The notes under the pieces were generated by a model that saw only the letters and a list, made by a program, of their open reading frames with translations, ran no database searches and was not told the DNA's origin. The position numbers and the translations under genes were made by a program. A stretch of DNA of 12,651 nucleotides, from positions 1 through 12,651 of the forward strand of contig VFFY01000026.1 of assembly GCA_009392675.1 (NCBI GenBank), read 5' to 3'. Below, in pieces: positions 1 to 7,220 of the stretch. The stretch's first letter is position 1. Every line of letters starts with the position of its first letter. Origin of the DNA: SAR202 cluster bacterium. Its GTDB lineage: Bacteria; Chloroflexota; Dehalococcoidia; Lucifugimonadales; UBA826.

Positions 1-54
1 AAACTTCGTCACAAAATATAAATATTAGGAAGGTTTAATTAATAAAGGTATTGC

Positions 55-1374
55 ATGAAATTTGGGATTATAGGAGCTGGAGCGACAGGATTGGCAGCTG
101 CTTACGATCTTTCATCAAAAGGTCATAAAGTAAAAATATATGAAGCCGCTGATTTTATAGGAGGACATGCCTCCACATTCCAAGTGGCCGGGAGCGAGCT
201 GGAAAAGGGGTATCACCACTGGTTTACAAATGACACAGATATTATTTCTCTACTGAATGAAATCGGCCTAAAAGAAATTATTGAGTGGTTCCCATCCAGT
301 GTTGGAACGTATCAAGATGGGAAAATATATAAGTTCCTAAGCCCTTTTGACTTGATGAAATATAAGCCCTTAGGGTTTATAGATCGGATAAGAATGGGGC
401 TATCGTCATTACAAATACGATATATAAAAGAGTGGCAAAAACTCGAATCCGTATCAGCGAAAGAATGGCTGATCAAAAACACAAATACAGAGATCTATCA
501 TGCTTTTTGGGAGCCAATGCTAAGAGGTAAGTTCGGGGAAGAAAACCATGACAAGATCAGCATGGCATGGATTTGGGGAAAAATGACCACTCGATTTGCA
601 TCCAGAAGAAACATTCTTGCCAAAGAGGTCCTAGGGTATCCCAATGGAAGTTTCTCTCACCTTTTCCAACTACTGGCTAAAACCTGTGAATCAAATTCGG
701 CAGAAATTTTTTTATCTACCCAAATAAAAACGATCCGTAGCTCGAATTACGGAAAGGTTTTGATGACTATTGGATCTCAAGAAAAAGAGGAGACCTTCGA
801 TGCCGTCATCTCCTCCACCCCGTCTCACATTTTTAATCGATTGACAGAAGGCCTGTCAAAAGAATACCGTTCCAAACTTTTAAGTATCGAGTACATGGCG
901 GCGGTCCTTATTGTTTTAGTGCTAGATCACCCTTTGTCTGATGTTTATTGGCTTAACATAGCTGACCGATCTATACCTTTCATTGGACTAATCGAACATA
1001 CAAACTTGGTGGGATCGGAAAGATATGGAAACAACCATATAGTGTATTTGTCTAATTATTTATCCGAGGATCATAAGTTATATAAGATGACTGGAAGTGA
1101 ATTATTTGATACCTACCTACCGCATTTAAGAAAAATTAACCCCGATTTCACAGTTGAGTGGGTGAAGGAATACCATCATCATAAAATACCTAACGCTCAA
1201 CCTGTAGTTGACACAAATTATGGCAAAAATATCCCAGCTCACGAGACTGGAATCCAAAACTTGTATTTGGCGAATACCTCTCAGGTTTATCCACAAGACA
1301 GAGGTACCAATTACAGCGTCGCAATGGGCCGAAAAATGGCTCATTTGGCCTTATCAAATCTCGAGAACAGGTGA
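55..1374 (+). CDS. FAD-dependent oxidoreductase, amine oxidase/HemY-like
   Basis: This 439-residue protein is a probable soluble flavoprotein of the amine oxidase / protoporphyrinogen oxidase-like superfamily. A Rossmann FAD motif, GAGATG, lies at residues 7-12, and the acidic residue expected to bind the FAD ribose is E30 at the end of the second strand (KIYEA). The stretch GYHHWF near residues 52-57 and the C-terminal block around DRGTNYSVAMGRKMA, which should close over the flavin, fit the family of NAD(P)/FAD oxidoreductases often annotated as HemY-like or desaturase-like. There is no signal peptide or obvious membrane segment. The ATG start has AAAGGT at 44-49, five bases upstream. The next gene, nuoE-like, follows after 65 bases on the same strand, so they may be co-transcribed. 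The substrate cannot be read from the sequence; porphyrinogen, carotenoid-type and sugar-nucleotide substrates are all possible. Confidence 0.85.
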   Translation: MKFGIIGAGATGLAAAYDLSSKGHKVKIYEAADFIGGHASTFQVAGSELEKGYHHWFTNDTDIISLLNEIGLKEIIEWFPSSVGTYQDGKIYKFLSPFDLMKYKPLGFIDRIRMGLSSLQIRYIKEWQKLESVSAKEWLIKNTNTEIYHAFWEPMLRGKFGEENHDKISMAWIWGKMTTRFASRRNILAKEVLGYPNGSFSHLFQLLAKTCESNSAEIFLSTQIKTIRSSNYGKVLMTIGSQEKEETFDAVISSTPSHIFNRLTEGLSKEYRSKLLSIEYMAAVLIVLVLDHPLSDVYWLNIADRSIPFIGLIEHTNLVGSERYGNNHIVYLSNYLSEDHKLYKMTGSELFDTYLPHLRKINPDFTVEWVKEYHHHKIPNAQPVVDTNYGKNIPAHETGIQNLYLANTSQVYPQDRGTNYSVAMGRKMAHLALSNLENR

Positions 1375-1414
1375 ATTGTCCGAGGAACGCCCCTATGATA
1401 TGCTTGTGACAATT
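1374..1414 (+). other. Inverted repeat between the flavoprotein gene and nuoE
   Basis: AATTGTC at 1374-1380 is perfectly complementary to GACAATT at 1408-1414, with 27 bases between them, and the right arm runs into a run of five T (1413-1417). It overlaps the last base of the upstream stop codon. The stem is short, A+T-rich and has a long loop, so as an intrinsic terminator it would be weak. It may be an attenuator, an operator half-site pair, or chance. Confidence 0.25.
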
Positions 1415-1425
1415 TTTACAAAGAT

Positions 1426-1430
1426 GAGGG
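1426..1430 (+). promoter_or_regulatory. Ribosome binding site that decides the TTG start of nuoE
   Basis: GAGGG lies nine bases before the TTG at 1440. The nuoE frame is closed by a TAA at 1431-1433, so no start upstream of 1434 is possible and TTG is the only plausible initiator. An ATG at 1424-1426 opens only a ten-codon out-of-frame stretch ending at TAA 1451-1453. GATG (1423-1426) and CATC (1435-1438) could pair and present this site in a small loop. Confidence 0.55.
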
Positions 1431-1439
1431 TAAGCATCT

Positions 1440-1931
1440 TTGACGACAGATAACGACAACCTCAGGACTAGGATTCAACAGGCCATCCAGTCCCAAAAAA
1501 GGCCTACTATCACTGTACTATCTTCCTTGCTGGCAATTCAGGATTCGATCGGACACATTCCTGAAATAGCAATAGAAGAGGTAGCGGTTCATTCCAACAC
1601 CTCAATTAATTCAGTGTTTGGTGTAGCCTCTTTCTACCCTAATTTTCGGTTTACACCTCCCGGTGAACATTCAGTAGAAGTCTGTTGGGGCCCTACATGT
1701 CACTTAAAAGGAGCGACCGAAATTTTGGAGTCTGTCTTAGAGAAATTAGGTTTGGATTCAGAAGGTGACACTGACGATGGTAAAGTCTCCTTCCGTTTTA
1801 ACACATGCCTTGGCGCATGTTCCCAAGCACCTGTAATAAGTGTAAACCATGAACTATACGGTAACGCCAGCCCAGATATTGTCCCGAATCTTTTGGTCAG
1901 TCTCTACGAAAAAGAAAACCTGCATCAGTAG
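1440..1931 (+). CDS. nuoE: NuoE-like [2Fe-2S] subunit of NAD(H) oxidoreductase
   Basis: This 163-residue protein matches the usual size of the 24-kDa/NuoE subunit. An N-terminal helical region (about residues 8-70) includes the family-typical segment around GVASFYPNF. It is followed by a thioredoxin-like [2Fe-2S] domain whose four ligands are visible: C82 and C87 (C-x4-C, in VCWGPTC) and C123 and C127 (C-x3-C, in NTCLGAC). In complex I, NAD-reducing hydrogenases and NAD-linked formate dehydrogenases this subunit sits beside NuoF and carries the off-path N1a-type cluster, which is important for flavin redox tuning and for bifurcation in some relatives. The start is TTG, forced by an upstream stop and supported by GAGGG nine bases away. 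The nuoF-like gene follows after 14 bases, so the two are surely one operon. Confidence 0.92.
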   Translation: MTTDNDNLRTRIQQAIQSQKRPTITVLSSLLAIQDSIGHIPEIAIEEVAVHSNTSINSVFGVASFYPNFRFTPPGEHSVEVCWGPTCHLKGATEILESVLEKLGLDSEGDTDDGKVSFRFNTCLGACSQAPVISVNHELYGNASPDIVPNLLVSLYEKENLHQ

Positions 1932-1945
1932 GCCTCGAGTAATCA

Positions 1946-3682
1946 ATGAAATACGAAGAAATAACATCTCAAGCAACAGCAGAATGGGCTGACATGACTA
2001 GCGGGAGAATTCCTTTAATAAGAATTGGGACAGCTATGTGTGGTCATGCTGCTGGTGCTTTCAGGGTGGTAAAAGCACTACAGAAATATTTAGATTCAAA
2101 AGGACTAGAAGCCAATATACAAGAGGTGGGATGCCTCGGCCTTTGTTATGCTGAACCTTTGTTAGATATAAAAAAATCAGGTAAATCAAGACTTTTTTTC
2201 AACAATGTAACCCCGGAAGAAATTGAATATATAGTAGATGAGTATTTGATAAATGACGGATACCCGAAGGAAAAAGTTTTTGGATATATTGGAGAAGAAG
2301 GACCAGTCAATGGTGAAGATTCACTTGAGTCGATGCCAGGACTGAAACTTCAAAACAGAATAGCCCTCAGAAACGCGGGACATATTTCTCCACATGATAT
2401 AAACCAGTACATAGCCAACGGAGGATACGCCGGTCTTTACAAAGCCCTGACTGACTTGTCTCCTTCAGAGGTTATAGACGAGGTTAAGAATTCCGGTCTT
2501 AGAGGAAGGGGAGGAGCTGCGTTTCCAACCGGTGTGAAATGGAGTTTTTTGGTTGGATCACCCGGACCTACAAAATATATATTATGCAATTGTGAAGAAG
2601 GTGACCCCGGTGCCTATAATGACAAAGGAATCTTAGAGAGCGATCCTCACACTCTTCTAGAAGGCCTTGCAATAGCAGGTTACGCTACCGGGGCATCCAA
2701 TGGAATCGTCTTCATAAGACACGGCCATGATGGCCCTATAGATAGAACTGAGAAGGCTATTGAACAGGCCTACGATTTAGGACTAATTGGAAACAATATA
2801 TTAGGAACAGATTTCAATTTTGATATTGAAGTCGCATTAACAGGGGAATCTTATGTAGCCGGTGAGGAAACTGCCCTTATGGAGGCAGTGGAAGGGAAAA
2901 GGGCCATGCCCAGATTCAGACCACCGTTTCCAGCGGCTTTTGGGGTCTGGGGAAAGCCAAGCAACATCAATAATGTTAAATCGCTTTCATATGCTCCCGA
3001 GATCATCTCAAAAGGGGCTGAATGGTTCTCCTCTATCGGTGTCAACCAGAGCACTGGGACTGCCATTGTATGCCTCAGTGGCGATGTGAATCGCCCAGGG
3101 TTATATGAGGTTCCAATGGGATTAACCCTTGGTGAAGTGGTAGATGATCTGGGTGGAGGAGTCATTGACAACCGACAGCTTAAGCTCTTACAGACAGGAG
3201 GGCCTCTCGGAGGAGTGCTAGGGCCAGACAGCAAGGATATTCATATAGATTTTGACGAAATGAGAAGCGCTGGTGCTATTTTCGGGTCCGGAGGAATAAT
3301 TGTGGGAAGTGACAAGGTTTGTGCTGTGGATTTAACTAGAGTTCTGGTGGCTTTTTGCCAATATGAATCCTGTGGTAAATGTTTCCCTTGTAGGTTAGGT
3401 ATGGAACATTTACTGGAAATCGTAGAAAGGATATCAGACTGCGCTAGTAAACCTGGAGATATGGACTTGATGAAAAGTATTGGCGGCACAATGGAGGCCG
3501 GATCTCTTTGTGGACACGGCCAATTAGGTTTTGGTCCTATAAGGTCTGCTATCACCCATTTTGAAGAAGATTTTCGACTTCATATAGAGGAAAATCGTTG
3601 CCCAACAGGAAGCTGTGACCGATCGAAAATAGTACCAAAAAATACTAGACCCTACGCCACCGACCACATAGCCGGAGAGTGA
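1946..3682 (+). CDS. nuoF: NuoF-like NADH-binding FMN subunit with N-terminal thioredoxin-like domain
   Basis: This 578-residue protein should oxidise or reduce NAD(H) through FMN. Domains in order: a thioredoxin-like ferredoxin domain (about 22-105), the FMN/NADH-binding core, an SLBB domain (about 370-430) and the C-terminal [4Fe-4S] helical domain. Visible motifs are the glycine-rich nucleotide loop GLRGRGGAAFPTG at 184-196, the flavin-site segment NCEEGDPGAY at 215-224, and the cluster ligands C476, C479, C482 (C-x2-C-x2-C) and C522 (SLCGHG). The N-terminal domain has only C32, C63 and C67, one fewer than a full [2Fe-2S] site needs. The tail contains CPTGSC (C552, C557), which in HydB/HndC-type proteins precedes an extra ferredoxin domain, but the protein ends about 20 residues later, so that domain is absent. 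The extra N-terminal domain makes it closer to the hydrogenase/formate-dehydrogenase diaphorase type than to respiratory NuoF. The nuoG-like gene starts one base after its stop. Confidence 0.93.
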   Translation: MKYEEITSQATAEWADMTSGRIPLIRIGTAMCGHAAGAFRVVKALQKYLDSKGLEANIQEVGCLGLCYAEPLLDIKKSGKSRLFFNNVTPEEIEYIVDEYLINDGYPKEKVFGYIGEEGPVNGEDSLESMPGLKLQNRIALRNAGHISPHDINQYIANGGYAGLYKALTDLSPSEVIDEVKNSGLRGRGGAAFPTGVKWSFLVGSPGPTKYILCNCEEGDPGAYNDKGILESDPHTLLEGLAIAGYATGASNGIVFIRHGHDGPIDRTEKAIEQAYDLGLIGNNILGTDFNFDIEVALTGESYVAGEETALMEAVEGKRAMPRFRPPFPAAFGVWGKPSNINNVKSLSYAPEIISKGAEWFSSIGVNQSTGTAIVCLSGDVNRPGLYEVPMGLTLGEVVDDLGGGVIDNRQLKLLQTGGPLGGVLGPDSKDIHIDFDEMRSAGAIFGSGGIIVGSDKVCAVDLTRVLVAFCQYESCGKCFPCRLGMEHLLEIVERISDCASKPGDMDLMKSIGGTMEAGSLCGHGQLGFGPIRSAITHFEEDFRLHIEENRCPTGSCDRSKIVPKNTRPYATDHIAGE

Positions 3683-3683
3683 T

Positions 3684-6359
3684 ATGTCAGACAAAGTTAA
3701 TCTCACAATAGATGGGGTAGAAATACAGGCTGAGCCAGGTAGCATGATAATTCAAGCTGCCATGGATAACGAAATGTACATACCATACCTGTGTTACTAC
3801 CCAGGAATGAAACCTTACGGAGCCTGTCGGATGTGCGTGGTTAAAGCAGAAGCCCCTACTCCAGATGGTAGTTATAGAGCACTCCCTGGAAGCCCAGCTT
3901 CTTGCACGACTCCCATCTCTGAAGGAATGAGAGTGGAAACCAATACAGGAGATTTAGTGGGTCTTCGCAAAGGAATCATGGAGCTATTAATATCAGAGCA
4001 TCCGCATGGTTGTTTGAATTGCCACAGAGTTGAACTTTGTGGTCCCACTGATGTATGCCTTAGACATGTTTCAGTGAATGATCGGTGTGTCACATGTCCA
4101 AAAAATGAAAGGTGTGAGCTAAAAGACACTGTTAGATATATGGAAATGGAGTTGACCACCCCACTGACATACAACAACAGGCATCTTCCTTTGGAGGTGA
4201 AAGATCCCTACTGGGATATGGACATGAATTTATGCATCGTATGCTCTAGATGCGTAAGAGCATGTGATGAAGTAAGAGGAGATCAAGCGATTACCTTAAA
4301 AGACAGATCCGGCAGGAGCATAATTGGGACAGCAGCCGGTACTTCCTTGCTTGAATCCGGGTGCGAATTTTGTGGAGCATGTATAGACGTCTGCCCCACC
4401 GGAGCAATCGTTGAAAGGGATTACAAGTGGGATAAAGCAGTACAAAAAGTTGCTACGACCTGCCCTCATTGCCCTGTTGGTTGCCAACTAGATCTTGATG
4501 TCAATAAACGAAACAAAGTGGTGAGGTCTATCCCGAATCGACAAGCAGAGGCCAATATGGGTATGGCCTGTTTTAAAGGCAAGTTCGGGTTGGATTTTGT
4601 TAACAACAAAAATAAATTAAAGAAACCCATGGTGCGCAAAAATTCAGAACTCGAGGAAGTCACATGGCCCGAGGCACTAGATTTTGTGGCCAGCAAATTA
4701 GAGAATCACAAGAATGGTGATTACGCTTTAATCGCATCCGCAAGAGGTACAAATGAGGACAATTTTGCGGCTCAAAAATTTGCCCGAAGAGTGATGAAGT
4801 CTAACAATGTAAACGTTTCCTCAAATTCTCGGCCAAAATTGGTAGATTCTCTGCAGGATTTAATAGGCGATGATTGTGCCTCAAACAAAATATGGGAGCT
4901 ATTGGATTCACAAGTCATACTACTGGTTTCGGCGAACATAACAGAAGAACAAAACGTTGCGTCCGTTCCTATAAAACAAGCGGTGGCCAAAGGGGCCAAA
5001 CTAATAGTAATAGACCAACGGGAGACCGAATTAACAAGATATGCCACAAAATGGATCCGACCTCTAATAAATTCAGAACCCGTTTTGATAGGTGGGATTT
5101 TGCGAAGCATAGTAGACCAGTCGCTGGAAGATCATGACTTTGCCACCGAAAAATGTGAAGGTTATGATGAATTCCGAAATTCCCTATGGGATTTTGATTT
5201 AGTGAAGGTCAGTGCGCAGACAGGAATAAGTCAAGAAGAGATCCGGGAAATGGCTCAAATATTTGCTAATACCGAGGCCTCTTCAATCCTATATGGTCTT
5301 GAGACAATTTCTGACACCCACATAGACGACACAGTGAAATCTCTAGTTAATTTATCTCTAATTACCGGAAATTTAGGGAAAAACTCAGGCGGCATATATC
5401 CGCTATTTTCGGGAGCCAACCAACAAGGATCTAGAGATGTTGGATGCGTACCTAACTTGTTACCTGGGCACAGGCCAACCGCCTCACCAGGTATAGATCT
5501 AACGGAAATATCTGAGGCCTGCTCCTCTGGAGCTATAAAGGCTTTACACTTAATCGGGGATGAATTGTTTCATAACACCGCAAACCGGTCAGGGTTTCTA
5601 GACAAAATCAAAGCCACAGATTTACTGATAGTCCATCAAAGTTTCGCCAGCGAAGTAACTGACATAGCAGATGTCGTATTGCCATCGGCCCTTTTTACCG
5701 AAAAAACTGGCACGTACACCAATATGGAGGGCAGAATACACCGACTTCGGCCAGCATTAGGGCCCGTTGGTGATGAGGATGAAGATTGGAGAATACTATC
5801 TCAGATAGCCGCAAGATTGGGATCAGATGACCTGTCTTATTCTTCCTCTCACGATGTACTAATTGAAATAATAAACGAGGTGGAAACTTACAAAACCCTT
5901 GAGCCTGACAGCCTGGATTCTCAAGGACACATCAGGAAACCCATCTTGAATTCAAGTTACGTTTTCTCTCCTATTGAATTCACACAAAGAGAGGAACCCT
6001 CGGTAGATGATCAATACCCTATGGTTTTTGCACCTGGTAGGGTACTTTTTGATGCGGACCGAGATGCGGGCATCGTTACGGAAAATGACTTAAATACCAT
6101 CACAAGACGTGAGATTATCGAAATGAATGAGGAAGATGCAAAGAAAGCTGGTATTTCGGAGGGGGATGTAATCAAAATATTGGGCGAAGAATTTGAATTA
6201 ACCGGCAATGCGCACCTCAATGGCCTGCATTCAGGAATGGTTGCTACTACTACGTTATTCGGCACTTTAATCGAATCGTTGAATAACAGTACGGAACCAG
6301 ATCCAATGGCTAAAATTGAAGGTTTGAGACTCTGTAAAGTACGAGTAGAAAAAGTCTAA
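3684..6359 (+). CDS. NuoG/formate dehydrogenase alpha-like iron-sulfur subunit, catalytic residues lost
   Basis: This 891-residue subunit is built like an NAD-linked formate dehydrogenase alpha chain. It has a plant-type [2Fe-2S] domain (C37, C48, C51, C74) and a His/Cys-rich NuoG-type region (H106, C110, C113, C119) followed by an extra Cys block (C125, C135, C138, C144). Two [4Fe-4S] sites follow (C184/C187/C190/C194 and C227/C230/C233/C237). The molybdopterin-oxidoreductase domain has its own cluster (C260, C263, C267, C296) and the relay lysine K298. Where formate dehydrogenases have Cys/Sec-His, this protein reads NVSSNSRPK (377-385), with neither. The active-site Arg of the RG-x-NNVQG region aligns with S576 (FSGANQQG). 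A C-terminal cofactor-cap domain (about 780-885) remains. I infer an electron-conducting, NuoG-like role with no formate chemistry; whether it still holds a pterin is unknown. GGAGAG (3674-3679) is the ribosome binding site, and translation is probably coupled to nuoF. Confidence 0.88.
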   Translation: MSDKVNLTIDGVEIQAEPGSMIIQAAMDNEMYIPYLCYYPGMKPYGACRMCVVKAEAPTPDGSYRALPGSPASCTTPISEGMRVETNTGDLVGLRKGIMELLISEHPHGCLNCHRVELCGPTDVCLRHVSVNDRCVTCPKNERCELKDTVRYMEMELTTPLTYNNRHLPLEVKDPYWDMDMNLCIVCSRCVRACDEVRGDQAITLKDRSGRSIIGTAAGTSLLESGCEFCGACIDVCPTGAIVERDYKWDKAVQKVATTCPHCPVGCQLDLDVNKRNKVVRSIPNRQAEANMGMACFKGKFGLDFVNNKNKLKKPMVRKNSELEEVTWPEALDFVASKLENHKNGDYALIASARGTNEDNFAAQKFARRVMKSNNVNVSSNSRPKLVDSLQDLIGDDCASNKIWELLDSQVILLVSANITEEQNVASVPIKQAVAKGAKLIVIDQRETELTRYATKWIRPLINSEPVLIGGILRSIVDQSLEDHDFATEKCEGYDEFRNSLWDFDLVKVSAQTGISQEEIREMAQIFANTEASSILYGLETISDTHIDDTVKSLVNLSLITGNLGKNSGGIYPLFSGANQQGSRDVGCVPNLLPGHRPTASPGIDLTEISEACSSGAIKALHLIGDELFHNTANRSGFLDKIKATDLLIVHQSFASEVTDIADVVLPSALFTEKTGTYTNMEGRIHRLRPALGPVGDEDEDWRILSQIAARLGSDDLSYSSSHDVLIEIINEVETYKTLEPDSLDSQGHIRKPILNSSYVFSPIEFTQREEPSVDDQYPMVFAPGRVLFDADRDAGIVTENDLNTITRREIIEMNEEDAKKAGISEGDVIKILGEEFELTGNAHLNGLHSGMVATTTLFGTLIESLNNSTEPDPMAKIEGLRLCKVRVEKV

Positions 6360-6392
6360 CCAAAAGGGTAGCAGAGTGGTATAGGAGTATTT

Positions 6393-7142
6393 ATGACAAC
6401 AAGAAAATTCCCTCAAAAGGCACCATTACAAGAAATCAACATAGTGCACAGAGAAGATCACACCGAAGATTTGGCACTCATGTGGCTTGAAAAACCAGAC
6501 GGTTACACCTTCAAACCCGGCCAATATTGCACAATCGGACATGATGGCATTGAGAGAGCATATTCTATAGCTTCTGCTCCGCATGAAGAGTTTATAGAAT
6601 TATTTATAGAGTTAATCCCTGTAGAAGAAGGTGGAGTACTGACCCCGATGCTTTGGGATTTGGATGAAGGTGACAAAGTGACGATACGTCCTCGAGCTAA
6701 GGGCATATTCACATTCAAAGAAGAAATGGAGAATCAGTTTCTCGTTTCTACAGTAACTGGTGTAGTTCCTTACGTTAGTTTCATAAGAGACTATCTCAGG
6801 AAAAACCGAAGTGGCCATCACTTTTATGTCCTAGAAGGGGCAAGCTATACAGATGAGTTTGTATACGATAAAGAGTTCGAAACTTTAAGTGACTTAAACC
6901 CTTCCTTGGTAACTTTTGTTCCAACAATCAGTCGTCCCGATGAAGACAGAAATTCGACTTGGTCTAAGGATACAGGAAGAGTAAACAATATCGTCAGAGA
7001 TAAGCTCGACCAATTCAATCTCACAACTGCAGATACAATGATTTATGCCTGTGGCCACCCAGGAATGATTGAGGATGTGAAGGAAAAAGTAACTGGCGAT
7101 GGATATGAATTCTTAGAAGAAAGATTCTGGAAAGATGATTAG
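6393..7142 (+). CDS. Ferredoxin-NADP reductase-like FAD oxidoreductase
   Basis: This 249-residue protein has the size and layout of bacterial ferredoxin/flavodoxin-NADP reductases (Fpr type). An FAD-binding barrel (about 10-110) contains the RxYS motif R55-A-Y-S58 and the segment GVLTPMLWDLDEGDKV. The NAD(P)-binding half (about 115-249) ends with YACGHPGMIED (218-228), where Fpr proteins have CGNPxM, and an aromatic residue, W246, near the C-terminus, where family members stack on the flavin. The usual nucleotide loop GTGIAP is changed to VTGVVP (121-126), losing its first glycine. AGGAG at 6383-6387 is a strong ribosome binding site five bases before the ATG. It lies 33 bases after the NuoG-like gene and is probably the last gene of that operon. 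A likely job is passing electrons between this complex or a ferredoxin and NADP(H); the electron partner and the pyridine-nucleotide preference cannot be told from sequence. Confidence 0.85.
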   Translation: MTTRKFPQKAPLQEINIVHREDHTEDLALMWLEKPDGYTFKPGQYCTIGHDGIERAYSIASAPHEEFIELFIELIPVEEGGVLTPMLWDLDEGDKVTIRPRAKGIFTFKEEMENQFLVSTVTGVVPYVSFIRDYLRKNRSGHHFYVLEGASYTDEFVYDKEFETLSDLNPSLVTFVPTISRPDEDRNSTWSKDTGRVNNIVRDKLDQFNLTTADTMIYACGHPGMIEDVKEKVTGDGYEFLEERFWKDD

Positions 7143-7146
7143 ACCA

Positions 7147-7162
7147 GAGTTAAAGTTAACTC
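7147..7162. repeat. Perfect 7-bp inverted repeat upstream of mutS
   Basis: GAGTTAA (7147-7153) and TTAACTC (7156-7162) form a perfect dyad with two bases between them, starting five bases after the reductase stop codon. It has no following T run, so it is not a convincing terminator. It overlaps the proposed -35 element of mutS, the position of an operator. Chance cannot be excluded in A+T-rich DNA. Confidence 0.35.
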
Positions 7163-7183
7163 ATTAGTCGGACTTTCGATAAT
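7156..7183 (+). promoter_or_regulatory. Candidate mutS promoter
   Basis: TTAACT (7156-7161, 4 of 6 matches to TTGACA) is separated by 16 bases from GATAAT (7178-7183, 5 of 6 matches to TATAAT). Transcription would start near 7190, giving a leader of about 30 bases to the GTG at 7221. The 78-base gap and the change of gene theme support a separate mutS promoter, but this is motif matching only. Confidence 0.35.
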
Positions 7184-7220
7184 ATAAATATCTTTACTTT
7201 GATTTTTTAGTTAAAATGCT

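Noticed and set aside
1394..1399. TATGAT as a -10 element for nuoE
   Set aside because: It matches well, but no acceptable -35 hexamer is found 16 to 18 bases upstream, so I do not call a promoter.
1408..1417. Intrinsic terminator after the first flavoprotein gene
   Set aside because: The paired arms are A+T-rich with a 27-base loop and only five T, too weak to call a terminator; it is recorded as an inverted repeat.
2851..3234. Antisense open reading frame of 127 codons inside nuoF
   Set aside because: It lies wholly opposite strongly conserved NuoF motifs, shows no recognisable domain and has no ribosome binding site; it is a shadow. The same holds for the other minus-strand frames inside nuoG and mutS.
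4874..5137. Plus-strand 87-codon frame inside the NuoG-like gene
   Set aside because: It is out of frame within a conserved coding region, with no initiation signal and low-complexity basic composition.
3684..6359. A working selenocysteine- or cysteine-type formate dehydrogenase
   Set aside because: No in-frame TGA occurs, and the Cys/Sec, His and Arg positions are occupied by other residues. C398 is about 15 residues too far along to be the missing Cys.
3684..6359. An electron-bifurcating [FeFe]-hydrogenase subunit (HydA)
   Set aside because: The ferredoxin-like N-terminus fits, but no H-cluster motifs are present and the rest is clearly a molybdopterin-oxidoreductase fold.
1440..7142. A true respiratory complex I operon
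   Set aside because: Only E-, F- and G-like genes are present. There are no NuoA-D, H-N genes, and the NuoG-like subunit has a formate-dehydrogenase-type domain while NuoF has an added N-terminal domain.
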